From DASQHM01 sp035632095 (GTDB lineage Bacteria > Pseudomonadota > Alphaproteobacteria > Ferrovibrionales > Ferrovibrionaceae): a stretch of DNA of 29,741 nucleotides. The position numbers and the translations under genes are program-made. The notes under the pieces were generated by a model. That model did no database searches, was not told where the DNA came from, and saw only the letters and a list, made by a program, of their open reading frames with translations. Within the stretch, counting starts at the first letter, position 1. Every line of letters starts with the position of its first letter. Shown here one piece after another: positions 1-8,038 of the stretch. The stretch spans positions 1-29,741 of the forward strand of contig DASQHM010000098.1 in the NCBI GenBank assembly GCA_035632095.1, written 5' to 3'.

Positions 1-189
1 CATGCCGAGGAACGCCGGCGTCGCGAACGACAGCCATCCGGAATAGCCGAGCACCAGGTTCAGCGACTGCACCAGAATGACGAAGACGCCGGTCATGATG
101 CCGACATGCAGAACATAGGGCGAGGTCGAGACCAAGGGCACGGCGGCGGCAATGGCCCAGGCCGCGGCAATCAAGAGGCGGCGGTTCAC
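1..189 (-). CDS. livM: Branched-chain amino acid ABC transporter permease LivM (N-terminal part, cut by window edge)
   Basis: The first 63 codons of a LivM-type inner-membrane permease, running off the left end of the window. LivM and LivH form the membrane channel of high-affinity Liv-type ABC importers, which carry branched-chain amino acids or, in alphaproteobacteria, many other amides, ureas and aromatic acids. The start is a GTG that shares four bases (GTGA) with the livH stop codon, which indicates translational coupling. The visible residues give a short basic N-terminus (NRRLL), a hydrophobic helix, and a second helix followed by NLVLGYSGWLSF, a recognisable LivM N-terminal motif. The ATPase genes livG and livF would be expected further left, outside the window. 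Confidence 0.88.
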   Translation of the reverse strand, partial: MNRRLLIAAAWAIAAAVPLVSTSPYVLHVGIMTGVFVILVQSLNLVLGYSGWLSFATPAFLGM

Positions 190-1061
190 AGGCGCACGGT
201 GCGCCCGAACAAGCCGTTCGGGCGAACGAGCAGCACCAGCAGCATGGCGGCGAACGATGTTCCGTCGCGCAGGACCGAACTCCCGAGGCCGCCGGCGAGG
301 CTTTCGAACAGGCCGAGGATCAGCGCCGCGAGCACGGCGCCGAGCACGTTGCCCATGCCGCCCATGATCACCACGGCGAAGCTCTTGAACACCACATCGG
401 TACCCATGCTGGGATAGAGATCGTAGAGCGGCGCGACGGCGCCGCCCGCGACGCCGCAAAGCATGGCTGCGAGGCCTGCGGTCCAGCACGTGAGCGGGCG
501 GATGTCGATGCCGACCATCAGGCAGGCATCCTTGTTTTGCGCGGCCGCGCGGAGAGCGGCGCCGATCCGGGTCAGGCGCAGAAACGCAAGAAGCAACGAC
601 AGGGCCGCAAGTCCGATGGCGACAATGAAAAGACGCTGCCCGAAGACCAGCAGGCCGAATACATCGAAGGTGACAAATTCATAGCGCGTCGGGATGCGCA
701 GCGGCGAGGCGCCGAAAATCATGCGCGCGGCGTTCTGCAGGATGATGCCGACCGCAAGCGTGGCCAGGATCGCCGCCTCGAAGGGGCGATTCAGGGTCGG
801 CAGCAGGGCGCATTTGGCCAGGAGGAGTCCGGCTCCCGCCATGACCGGCAAGACCACGATGAAGCTCGCCTCGTAGCCGAGGCCGGCCTTGGCGACGAGC
901 ACCTGCACCAGGAACGCCGCGAGCATGTAAAGCTCGCCGTGACTGAAGTTCACCTGCTCCAGGATGCCGAAAATCACGGTGAGGCCGATCGCCCACAGGG
1001 CGTAGTCGCAGCCCACCATCACGCCATTGACTATGAGCTGCGCGAGGAGTTGGCCGTCCAT
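186..1061 (-). CDS. livH: Branched-chain amino acid ABC transporter permease LivH
   Basis: Inner-membrane permease of a Liv-type ABC importer, 291 residues, the usual length for LivH. It is almost wholly hydrophobic with about eight predicted membrane segments. Visible family features are the N-terminal GLTVIFGILEQVNFSHGE stretch and the C-terminal GGMGNVLGA motif, the loop that contacts the ATPase (about residues 230-245), ending in RPNGLFGRTVRL. The gene lies 28 bases after the binding-protein gene and overlaps livM by four bases, so binding protein, LivH and LivM form one leftward operon. The substrate cannot be read from the permease; the neighbouring catabolic genes suggest it need not be leucine, isoleucine or valine. 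Confidence 0.93.
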   Translation of the reverse strand: MDGQLLAQLIVNGVMVGCDYALWAIGLTVIFGILEQVNFSHGELYMLAAFLVQVLVAKAGLGYEASFIVVLPVMAGAGLLLAKCALLPTLNRPFEAAILATLAVGIILQNAARMIFGASPLRIPTRYEFVTFDVFGLLVFGQRLFIVAIGLAALSLLLAFLRLTRIGAALRAAAQNKDACLMVGIDIRPLTCWTAGLAAMLCGVAGGAVAPLYDLYPSMGTDVVFKSFAVVIMGGMGNVLGAVLAALILGLFESLAGGLGSSVLRDGTSFAAMLLVLLVRPNGLFGRTVRL

Positions 1062-1089
1062 CGACTGTTGGATCGCGAGGCGGGCGCCG

Positions 1090-2232
1090 TCAGCTTCCGA
1101 GCAGCTCCTTGACCATCAGCTTGCCGTCCTGCACTTGCATGAACATCAGATTGTTGTGCGCCTGATTGTGGTCGTCGAATTTGATCGGACCGAGAATGCC
1201 CTGGTAGTTCGTGGCGGCGAGCGCCTTTTGAAGCGCGGCGGGATCGGTGGACCCGGCGCGCTTGACGGCGTCGGCGGCCATCTTGATGGCTTCATAGGTG
1301 CTGTAGGCGACGTAATGCGGTCCTTGCTTGAAATGCGCCTTGAAAGCATCGACGAAGGCCACGTTCTTGGCGCCGTCGTAACCGTCGTAATAGGGATAGA
1401 CGGTCCAGGAGCCGTTGAACTTGCCGGTGGCAAGCAGATCGGCGACCAGGCCCGATACCAGCGGCGGGCGCGCCACAAGGGGGACCGTCATGCCGAACTG
1501 CACGTACTGCTTCATGAAGTTGGATACCTGCTGGTCCAGCATGAAGATGCCGATCGCATCCGGCTTCGCGCTGCGCAACCTGGTGAGCACGGGCAGGAAA
1601 TCGGTTTCCGAATTCTTCAGATAGTCGGCCGAGATCACCTGAACCTTGCCACCAAGCTTGTCGGTCACGAACTTGACGCCGCCGCGCCCGTAATCGGTGT
1701 CTTCCGCGACGAAGGCGATCGTCTTGGCCCCCTGCTTCAGCAGGCGGTCGGCAATGACGCCCGACATCAGGATGTCGTCGGGCACGGTGCGAAACACCCA
1801 TTTGTTGCCGCCGACGCCTGCCTTTTGCGTGATGTCGGGATGGGTGGAGACCGCGACGATCATCGGCTTGCCGGCCCGCTCGGCGATCGGCATGAGCGCC
1901 AGCGTCGCGCCGCTGCAAATGTCTCCGAACAAGACGTCGACCTTGTCTTCGCTGAGCAGCTTCTCGGCGGCGGCGACCGAATCCGCCGGCCGGCAAACAC
2001 TGTCTTGCACCATCGCCGCGATCTTGCGGCCGTTCACGCCGCCCTGGCCGTTGATCTCTTCGACGGCGAGCTCGGCGCCCCACTTCACATGCTGTCCAAG
2101 GAACGCCACCGGCCCGGTCACCGGCGTTGGGATCCCTATCTTGATGTCTTGCGCGATCGCGGCGCCTGAAATCACGGTCAACGCCGCTGCGGCCAGGCCC
2201 AGCCTGCCGATCGATGCGATGGTCCAACGCAT
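1090..2232 (-). CDS. ABC transporter periplasmic substrate-binding protein (LivK family)
   Basis: Periplasmic solute-binding protein of the Leu/Ile/Val-binding (Peripla_BP_6) family, 380 residues. The start at 2232 is chosen because it gives a classic signal peptide (MRWTIASIGRLGLAAAALTV, cleavage after AIA at about residue 27) and is preceded by an AGGGGGC ribosome-binding site. The frame stays open upstream but has no such signal. Mature protein begins QDIKIGIPTPVTGPVAFLGQ, the typical first strand and ligand loop, followed by the ELAVEEINGQGGVNGRKI motif. It heads the operon with livH and livM and diverges from the DUF6282 hydrolase gene. The alphaproteobacterial paralogues bind many ligands, so the ligand is unknown and no gene symbol is given. 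Confidence 0.92.
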   Translation of the reverse strand: MRWTIASIGRLGLAAAALTVISGAAIAQDIKIGIPTPVTGPVAFLGQHVKWGAELAVEEINGQGGVNGRKIAAMVQDSVCRPADSVAAAEKLLSEDKVDVLFGDICSGATLALMPIAERAGKPMIVAVSTHPDITQKAGVGGNKWVFRTVPDDILMSGVIADRLLKQGAKTIAFVAEDTDYGRGGVKFVTDKLGGKVQVISADYLKNSETDFLPVLTRLRSAKPDAIGIFMLDQQVSNFMKQYVQFGMTVPLVARPPLVSGLVADLLATGKFNGSWTVYPYYDGYDGAKNVAFVDAFKAHFKQGPHYVAYSTYEAIKMAADAVKRAGSTDPAALQKALAATNYQGILGPIKFDDHNQAHNNLMFMQVQDGKLMVKELLGS

Positions 2233-2332
2233 TATTGCCCCCTGGTCGGCTTTGGTTGTGTCCCGGATATTAGCAGCGCGCGGCGCGTTGGTAAGCCGGA
2301 ACTGGTCATGCCCTCCGGCTCTGGCTAAACTC

Positions 2333-2374
2333 GCCGAAAGCGAATGGTCTTGCCGAAACGGCCGCCATTTCGGC
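2333..2374. promoter_or_regulatory. Candidate operator: GCCGAAA repeats in a divergent intergenic region
   Basis: GCCGAAA occurs at 2333-2339 and 2352-2358, and its exact reverse complement TTTCGGC at 2368-2374. The last two form a perfect 7-base inverted repeat with a 9-base centre, and the two direct copies are 19 bases apart, about two helix turns. The sites lie between the binding-protein gene (leftward) and the DUF6282 gene (rightward), where a shared regulator would act. No regulator gene is in the window, so its identity is unknown. Confidence 0.35.
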
Positions 2375-2408
2375 GTCCGCAAGGCGGCAATGGGCGAGGC
2401 ACGGCGCG

Positions 2409-3332
2409 ATGGTCAAACCGCTTCCCCGCATCGACGGACAGGGCATTCTCGACATGCATGTGCATGTCGGGCCCGAATTCCTGATGCGCCGCTACAGCCC
2501 CGCTGCCTTAGCGGAGGAAGCGCGTCGCCAGGGATTCGGCGTGGTGATGAAGAACCACTTCCAGCCCACCACGGCATGGGTCGCGATGGTGCGCCGGCCG
2601 GACGACAAGGTTCCGCTGATCGGGTCGGTCGCCTTGAACCTGAGCGTCGGCGGCATCGACGAACACGGCGTGCGCGGCGCGCTCTCCGGCTGGAAGCGCG
2701 ACGTTGGCAGCGTCGATCCCGACCCGGAGCGGTTCGTCGTATGGATGCCGACGCTTTGCGCCGAGGCTCATCTGCATGTGATGGGCCGGCGCGACATCCC
2801 GTTGGATTGGGGCGTCGCCGAGCGCTACACGCGATTTTTCGCGGCGAACACCGGGCTTCAGTTGCGGGACGGCCACGGCACCGTGATTTCCGGCCTTGCC
2901 CGTGCGCTCAAGACCATAGCCGACCATGATCTCGTGCTGGCGAGCGGCCATCTGGGCAAGGAGGACACGATCCTGCTCGCCCGGTTGGCGCGAACGGCCG
3001 GCATCAAGCGCTTGGTGTTGACCCATCCGCTTTTCCAGTCGACGCGGCTCGACTCCGAGACCCTGCATATGCTGTGGACCGAGTATGGCGCCTACAGCGA
3101 GCTCGCCTTCGTCAATCTCGCCATGGATCATCTGACGATCCCGCAATACGTCGAGGTGATCCGTGCCGTCGGCCCAGAGGGCTGCATCCTGTCATCCGAT
3201 CTCGGCCAACCGTTCTCGCCGACGGTGACCGAAGGCATGCAGCAATATTTCCACGACCTGGAACAGGGTGGCATCCACCCCGACGACATCGCAAGAATGG
3301 CGATCGTCAATCCCCGCCGCCTGCTCTTTTGA
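2409..3332 (+). CDS. DUF6282 family protein, amidohydrolase-like metal-dependent hydrolase
   Basis: 307 residues, recognised as DUF6282, a family with an amidohydrolase-type barrel but no settled reaction. Putative metal ligands are in place: HVH in DMHVHVGPE (His17, His19), MKNHF (Lys48, His50), SGHLGKED (His181), LTHPLFQ (His206) and SSDLGQ (Asp264). This follows the order HxH, Lys, His, His, Asp seen in binuclear amidohydrolases, with Lys48 a possible bridging lysine. No signal peptide, so cytoplasmic. It diverges from the ABC binding-protein gene and is followed by an LLM oxidoreductase and an SDR on the same strand. This context suggests hydrolysis of an imported amide, lactone or cyclic compound. 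The substrate is inference only. Confidence 0.85.
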   Translation: MVKPLPRIDGQGILDMHVHVGPEFLMRRYSPAALAEEARRQGFGVVMKNHFQPTTAWVAMVRRPDDKVPLIGSVALNLSVGGIDEHGVRGALSGWKRDVGSVDPDPERFVVWMPTLCAEAHLHVMGRRDIPLDWGVAERYTRFFAANTGLQLRDGHGTVISGLARALKTIADHDLVLASGHLGKEDTILLARLARTAGIKRLVLTHPLFQSTRLDSETLHMLWTEYGAYSELAFVNLAMDHLTIPQYVEVIRAVGPEGCILSSDLGQPFSPTVTEGMQQYFHDLEQGGIHPDDIARMAIVNPRRLLF

Positions 3333-3423
3333 CGGCCGTCGTTGCGACCGGGCGCCTCCGGCATCGCCGATGTTTCGATCCGCGCCTTCCGCGACCGACT
3401 GACCAGCATTTGGAGACGGCGTC

Positions 3424-4527
3424 ATGAGCGTACAACTCGGCATGTTCACCATGCCGTTCCATCATCCCGACCGGGACTACGCCGCGATCTTGACGGAGGA
3501 CCAGGATGCGGTCGTCCTGGCCGACGAGCTCGGCTTCAGCGAAGTGTTCGTCGGCGAGCACTTCAGTTCCTGGAGCGAGCGGATCAGCTCGCCGCTGATC
3601 TTTCTCGCCACCGTCATCGCGCGGACAAAGAGAATCCGCCTCGGCACCGGCGTGATCAATCTGCCGCAGCAGCATCCGGTAACCGTCGCGGCTCAGGCGG
3701 CAATGTTCGATCACTTGAGTCGCGGCCGCCTGATCATGGGCATCGGGCCCGGAGGGCTGGTCAGCGACCTCGAGTTGTTCAATCCGGCAGCGCCCGAGCT
3801 GCGGCCGCAAATGGTGCTCGAAGCCATCGACACGGTGCTCCGTCTCTGGATCGATGACCCGCCCTACGACATCGACGGCCGGTTTTGGAAATTCTCGCTC
3901 AAGAACAATATCTGGCCGGAGTTCAAGGTCGGCTGGGTGCCGCGTCCCTATCAGAGGCCGCACCCGCCCATCGCTCTATCCCTGGTCACTCCCAATTCGT
4001 CGAGCGCGAAGACCGCGGGCGAGCGCGGCTGGATTCCGATTTCGGGAAATTTCTTCCATCGGCGGTATTTGCGCAGTCATTGGGAAATGTATGCGGCGGG
4101 CTGCGAAGCGGCAGGCCGGCGCCCCGATCCGAATATCTGGCGCGTGTCGCGCTGCGTCCTGGTCACCGAGACCGACGCCGAAGCCGAGACGTATCTTGCC
4201 GATCCGGACAACGGCCTGTCCTACTATTACGGCTTTTTCCGGCACAGTTTCTCGCAAGGACGCAAGGCGCTGTTCATGATCAAGCCCGACGAGAAAATGC
4301 CAGACGAGGCGACCACGGTCGACGCCATCAAGCGCTCGCAGGTGATTGCCGGAAGCCCGCGCCGCGTTCTCGATCAGCTGGTGGCATTGCGCGACGAGAT
4401 CGGTCATTTCGGAACGCTATTGATGACAGGCCATGATTGGGATCAACCGCAGCTCTGGCGGCGATCAATGGCATTGCTGGCCAAAGAGGTCATGCCCGCC
4501 TTCAGCCGACATGCGTCCGCCATGTAG
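3424..4527 (+). CDS. LLM class flavin-dependent oxidoreductase (bacterial luciferase-like)
   Basis: 367 residues with the luciferase-like monooxygenase fold. N-terminal MSVQLGMFTMPFHHP, GFSEVFVGEHFSSWSE, then TKRIRLGTGVINLPQQHPVTVAAQAAMFDHLSRGR, the standard LLM core. Family members use FMNH2 (or F420) and oxygen to oxidise or cleave organic substrates; they need a separate flavin reductase, and none is visible next to this gene. The ATG at 3424 follows GGAGAC at good spacing. The gene lies 91 bases after DUF6282 and 51 bases before an SDR on the same strand, so the three are probably cotranscribed. It is distinct from the second LLM gene at 18855-20060. Subfamily and substrate are not determinable here. 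Confidence 0.9.
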   Translation: MSVQLGMFTMPFHHPDRDYAAILTEDQDAVVLADELGFSEVFVGEHFSSWSERISSPLIFLATVIARTKRIRLGTGVINLPQQHPVTVAAQAAMFDHLSRGRLIMGIGPGGLVSDLELFNPAAPELRPQMVLEAIDTVLRLWIDDPPYDIDGRFWKFSLKNNIWPEFKVGWVPRPYQRPHPPIALSLVTPNSSSAKTAGERGWIPISGNFFHRRYLRSHWEMYAAGCEAAGRRPDPNIWRVSRCVLVTETDAEAETYLADPDNGLSYYYGFFRHSFSQGRKALFMIKPDEKMPDEATTVDAIKRSQVIAGSPRRVLDQLVALRDEIGHFGTLLMTGHDWDQPQLWRRSMALLAKEVMPAFSRHASAM

Positions 4528-4578
4528 ACCGGCGGGCGCTCCGAGGGCGTGGCTCTAACAAGAGAGGCGAGGATTCAA

Positions 4579-5337
4579 ATGCTGGAAGGTTTATTGCGGG
4601 GCGACGTCGCGGTGGTGAGCGGAGCGGCACAGGGAAACGGCAAGGCGATCGCCCTCGGCCTGGCGCGCGCCGGCGCCAAAGTCGCCGTGGCCGACGTGAA
4701 CGGAGCGGGAGCCGAACGAACGGCGCGGGAGATAGAGGCACTCGGAGCGGGCACGTTTTCGGCGACAGTCGACGTTGCGGATCCGGCGGCATGCAAGGCA
4801 TTCGCAGCATTGGTCGAGAAGCGTCTGGGTGCCGCTTCCATATTGGTCAACAATGCGGGCATCATTCGCCGCACGCCGCTCGAAAGCCCCTCGTTTGCCG
4901 AGGACTGGTCGGCGACGTTCCGCGTCAACGTCGACGGCTGCATCAATATGGTGTCGGCGCTTCTGCCCCAGCTTCGCCGGACCCGCGGGCGCATCGTCAA
5001 TCTGGGCTCGATCGCCTCGTTTGTCTCCACGCGCACCACGGCAGCGTATCCCGCCAGCAAAGGCGCGGTGCTGCAGCTTACCAGGTCGTTGGCGACGGAA
5101 TTGGCGCCCGATGGCATTCGGGTCAACGGCATCGCACCCGGCGTGATCGCCACGGCCATGACGGAGGCGACGCGCGCCAATCCGAAGGCGCTTGCGATGT
5201 TCATGAACCACACGCCGATGGGACGCGTGGGAGAGCCGGAAGAACTCGTCGGGCCCGTCCTGTTCCTGGTTTCGCCCATGTCGAGCTATGTGACTGGCGT
5301 GATGCTGCCGGTGGACGGCGGGTATCTGGCAGTCTGA
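4579..5337 (+). CDS. SDR family NAD(P)-dependent oxidoreductase
   Basis: 252-residue short-chain dehydrogenase/reductase of the classical type. Features: cofactor loop SGAAQGNG (residues 14-21), NNAG (91-94), Asn117, and catalytic Ser144, Tyr157 and Lys161 (YPASK), followed by the APGVIATAM loop and a C-terminal GVMLPVDGGYLAV. Asp39 after the second strand suggests NAD(H) rather than NADP(H). The start at 4579 is preferred over an in-frame GTG at 4549 because AGAGAGGCGAGG precedes it at normal spacing and the protein then begins close to the first strand. It probably acts after the LLM oxidoreductase in the same pathway, oxidising an alcohol or reducing a ketone. Substrate unknown. Confidence 0.92.
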   Translation: MLEGLLRGDVAVVSGAAQGNGKAIALGLARAGAKVAVADVNGAGAERTAREIEALGAGTFSATVDVADPAACKAFAALVEKRLGAASILVNNAGIIRRTPLESPSFAEDWSATFRVNVDGCINMVSALLPQLRRTRGRIVNLGSIASFVSTRTTAAYPASKGAVLQLTRSLATELAPDGIRVNGIAPGVIATAMTEATRANPKALAMFMNHTPMGRVGEPEELVGPVLFLVSPMSSYVTGVMLPVDGGYLAV

Positions 5338-5341
5338 GACC

Positions 5342-5376
5342 TGTCCCGGCCGATTAAGATTTCCATTGCCGGGACA
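5342..5376. terminator. Candidate bidirectional terminator hairpin between convergent genes
   Basis: TGTCCCGGC (5342-5350) and GCCGGGACA (5368-5376) are perfect reverse complements with a 17-base loop, in the 52-base gap between the convergent SDR and exported-protein genes. There is no T-run, so intrinsic termination may be weak. Confidence 0.5.
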
Positions 5377-5389
5377 CACGGCGAGGTTC

Positions 5390-6199
5390 TCACAACTGTT
5401 TGCGAATATCGGCGGGGATCCGGGGATCGTCGGTCAGGATGTGGAAAAGGGTTCTGCGGGTGAGATGCTCCAAATCGCCGGCCGCTACCTCGTCCGCCTT
5501 CCGATCGACGGCGTAACGTTGCAGCGCCAGGAACAATGCCGGCGTGCGGCCGCCATCTGTCTCGCCGGAATAGAACTCCAGGTGCTTCAGCGCGGCCTGC
5601 AGCGCCAGCACGCCGCCGCGATCGTATTCCAGCAGATATTCCGCCACGCGCGGCGCCACGTCCGGCGGCACCATGTCCATATCCGCGTAGCATTCCCGCG
5701 CGAACGCCCCGGCCGCGTCGCGGTCCGAGAGGTCGAAATTCAGCGCCGAAGAGCCGCGCCGGCGAAATTCGAACTCCATGCGCAGCCGTTCGGCTTTCAA
5801 CATCTGCTGCAGAAACCCGAAGGAGTGGCTCAGGAAATTGAGTTGCTGCCATGGCCGCAGCATGGTGGCGGTGATCGATTGCACCGGCCCATCGTCGAAC
5901 CGGTAGTCGATCGTCACGAACGTCTCGCGGCTGATCGCCACCGGAAACGTGACGTCCACCCGTAGCATCCGGCGGCCGCCTTCGCCGCGGTCGCATTCGA
6001 TGCCGAGTTCGGGAGTGCCGGCCGCGACGCCGGCGATGGACAAGGGCCCGGCGGACGGTTGGGTCAGCCGCGAATAGGTTGCGCCGCTTAAAGCATCCTC
6101 TAGCTCACGCCGCTCCCAGGCCGATGCTGAAGACGACGACATGACGACAGCGCCCGCCACCGCGGCGCTTGCGACGTATTGGCAGAATCGTGCGCCCAT
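5390..6199 (-). CDS. Exported protein of unknown function
   Basis: 269 residues, not recognised with confidence. Residues 1-27 look like a signal peptide (MGARFCQYVASAAVAGAVVM then SSSSASA), so the protein is probably periplasmic. Residues about 60-160 are beta-rich, with VTIDYRFDDGPVQSIT and LRMEFEFRRRGSSALNFDLS. This reminds me of VasI/TagO-like or invasion-associated-locus-B-like domains that read out a 'change in signal' pattern, but the match is weak. Residues about 178-269 are charged and helical. A stop codon lies just upstream in frame, so the ATG at 6199 is the first possible start; its GGAGG is 10 bases away. It is convergent with the SDR and diverges from the methyltransferase-like gene. 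Confidence 0.72.
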   Translation of the reverse strand: MGARFCQYVASAAVAGAVVMSSSSASAWERRELEDALSGATYSRLTQPSAGPLSIAGVAAGTPELGIECDRGEGGRRMLRVDVTFPVAISRETFVTIDYRFDDGPVQSITATMLRPWQQLNFLSHSFGFLQQMLKAERLRMEFEFRRRGSSALNFDLSDRDAAGAFARECYADMDMVPPDVAPRVAEYLLEYDRGGVLALQAALKHLEFYSGETDGGRTPALFLALQRYAVDRKADEVAAGDLEHLTRRTLFHILTDDPRIPADIRKQL

Positions 6200-6332
6200 G
6201 ACGCATTATTCCTCCGATGCCATTGCGCGGGCGGCCGCCGCCCGCGGCGACACGCGGTGCCGTCAACGGCCGGCCCCCCGGACAGCACTCAACACATTAT
6301 ATTAGCGCGTGGGAACGATAGAGGAGACTGCC

Positions 6333-7010
6333 GTGCTCCTGCGTCTTAGCATTGTGTTCGTTCTTTTCCTCGGTTTCATGGCCGCGCTGCTGTTTTGGCC
6401 AGCCGGAACGTTCGACTGGCCCGGCGCATGGGTTTTCCTTGCCGAGTTGGGGATTGGCGGCACGGCCATCAGCCTTTGGTTGCTGCGCCACGATCCCGGA
6501 CTTTTGCGCGAGCGTATGCGCTTGCCATTCCAAAAGGAGCAGGTGGTCCGCGACAAGATATTCATGACCGCCGTTCAGATTGCCTGGTGCGGCTGGGTGG
6601 CTCTGATGGCTTTGGACGCAAAGCGCTGGCATATGTCGCATCTTCCGGCATGGTTGGGCGGCATGGGCGCGATACTGATCGCGCTAGGTCTTGGGATCGT
6701 CTGGCTCACCTTTCGCGTCAACTCCTTTGCGGCGCCTGTCGTGAAGATCCAAAAAGAACGCGGGCAGAGCATCGTGACGGTGGGGCCGTATCGCATCGTG
6801 CGCCATCCCATGTATGCGGGAGCCGCGGTTTACCTGATCGGCATGCCGCTGCTACTAGGCTCGTGGTACGGATTGGCGATTGTGCCGCTGCTGCTGGCTG
6901 GCCTCTCGACGCGCATCGGTATCGAAGAACGCGCGCTCTGCGGCGAATTCCCGGAATATGCGGACTATGCCGCTCGCGTGCGCTTTCGGCTCATTCCCTA
7001 TGTGTGGTGA
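6333..7010 (+). CDS. Isoprenylcysteine carboxyl methyltransferase (ICMT)/PEMT-like integral membrane protein
   Basis: 225 residues, multi-spanning membrane protein with the ICMT/phospholipid-methyltransferase signature near the C-terminus: VGPYRIVRHPMYAG (residues 150-163) and IEERAL (197-202), which in the family shape the SAM site. Four to five hydrophobic segments precede and follow it. The start chosen is the GTG at 6333, with AGAGGAG about seven bases upstream; an earlier in-frame GTG at 6309 has no such site. Bacterial members have poorly known substrates (lipids or small molecules), and prenylated proteins are not expected. An AT-rich TATATT stretch near 6300 could serve as a -10 element but has no clear -35. 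The gene is convergent with DUF2950. Confidence 0.85.
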   Translation: MLLRLSIVFVLFLGFMAALLFWPAGTFDWPGAWVFLAELGIGGTAISLWLLRHDPGLLRERMRLPFQKEQVVRDKIFMTAVQIAWCGWVALMALDAKRWHMSHLPAWLGGMGAILIALGLGIVWLTFRVNSFAAPVVKIQKERGQSIVTVGPYRIVRHPMYAGAAVYLIGMPLLLGSWYGLAIVPLLLAGLSTRIGIEERALCGEFPEYADYAARVRFRLIPYVW

Positions 7011-7069
7011 AGAGCCGTGTGCTCCTGGGCCATGTCCAGGCGCTCGTGTGGCGCCCGGGGCGACGGCGC

Positions 7070-8005
7070 TTAAGGGTTCTTGGTCCAGGTGCCGTCGGGA
7101 TCGAAGGCCGTGATGCGCGCGGCGACCGCCGCCGTATTGGCACCCAGGTTCTTCTGATAGACCACGCCGTCCTGGTTGACCTCGAAGGTCATCACGCCGG
7201 AATCGCCCCACTTGGCGGGATAGGCGATCAGCGCGAAGCCGCCGATCATATGGCCGTTGACCACATAGTCGTAGGCGCCGCCCGGTGCGTTCGCGCCCTG
7301 CCGCTTCAAGATGCGGTAGTAGTAGCCGTGATAGGGCTCGCGCTTGCCGTGGCTGCCTTTGCCATAGCCCTCGGCCTGCGCCGCCGCGACCAGCGGGCCC
7401 ATGGGGCTATCGGCTTCGCCCGCCGCGACCGGCCAATAGAGCCCGTCGTGCTTGCCGTGGCGGCTCATGAAATGCTGCGCATAGTCGGCAAGAACGCCGC
7501 CGCTCAGACCCTTGGCGGCGTATTCGCGCTGCGCGTCCACATAAGCGCGGCAGACTTCGATGGCATCGAGTTCGTTCCGGCCGATGCGCCGCTGCAGAAT
7601 TTCCTGCGCGCCCGCTTTGGTGTCGAAGCGCCAGCGTTCGCCCTCCTTCACCAGCGGAATCGGAAACGGCCATTCCTTCGTGCTGAGAACGAGCTCGGCC
7701 CGCCCGTCGCCGGACGGAAGCAACTTATGCGCCTCGGCATAGGCCGCGGCAAAATGTTCGCGGCCCTGGCGGTCGGCGATCGGATCGCCGGAATAGACCA
7801 GTGGCTTGCCCGCCGGGCCAAGAATGCGCACCAAATCCGCCGGCTTGTCCGCTTCGGCCGCGGCAACCAGTGCTGCTGCCGCCGCCTCCGGTTCGGCGAA
7901 TGTCTGTTGCGCCACTGTCGCTGCCCGGGCCGGCAGGTCGGCCAAGGCAAGCGCCGCGATCAGTCCGAAGGCCGCGCGAAGCATGTTCCAGGTCAGGTTC
8001 GCCAT
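7070..8005 (-). CDS. DUF2950 domain-containing exported protein
   Basis: 311 residues, DUF2950 family, function unknown. A signal peptide covers about residues 1-28 (MANLTWNMLRAAFGLIAALA then LADLPARA). Family landmarks: QQTFAEPEAAAAALVAAAEA near the mature N-terminus, the middle block with YWPVAAGEADSPMGPLVAAA and PYHGYYYRILKRQG, and the end GVMTFEVNQDGVVYQKNLG followed by DPDGTWTKNP. The gene lies 33 bases downstream of DUF3300 on the same strand; these two families are commonly neighbours in proteobacteria, so they likely form an operon and act together in the periplasm or at the envelope. The exact role is not known from sequence. Confidence 0.92.
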   Translation of the reverse strand: MANLTWNMLRAAFGLIAALALADLPARAATVAQQTFAEPEAAAAALVAAAEADKPADLVRILGPAGKPLVYSGDPIADRQGREHFAAAYAEAHKLLPSGDGRAELVLSTKEWPFPIPLVKEGERWRFDTKAGAQEILQRRIGRNELDAIEVCRAYVDAQREYAAKGLSGGVLADYAQHFMSRHGKHDGLYWPVAAGEADSPMGPLVAAAQAEGYGKGSHGKREPYHGYYYRILKRQGANAPGGAYDYVVNGHMIGGFALIAYPAKWGDSGVMTFEVNQDGVVYQKNLGANTAAVAARITAFDPDGTWTKNP

Positions 8006-8038
8006 GACGTCACCGCATAGTCCAAGGAGGGGCGCTCA

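Noticed and set aside
4437..5357. 306-codon + strand frame over the SDR gene
   Set aside because: Out-of-frame shadow of the SDR, whose catalytic motifs are in the other frame.
6098..6199. 33-codon frame starting at an ATG with ideal spacing from GGAGGA, overlapping the exported-protein start
   Set aside because: The product is Arg-rich and ends within the next gene's signal region. The longer frame has a signal peptide and is more credible, though a leader role cannot be excluded.
7011..7069. Terminator between the methyltransferase-like gene and DUF2950
   Set aside because: Only a 5-base GGCGC/GCGCC stem with no T-run; too weak to call.
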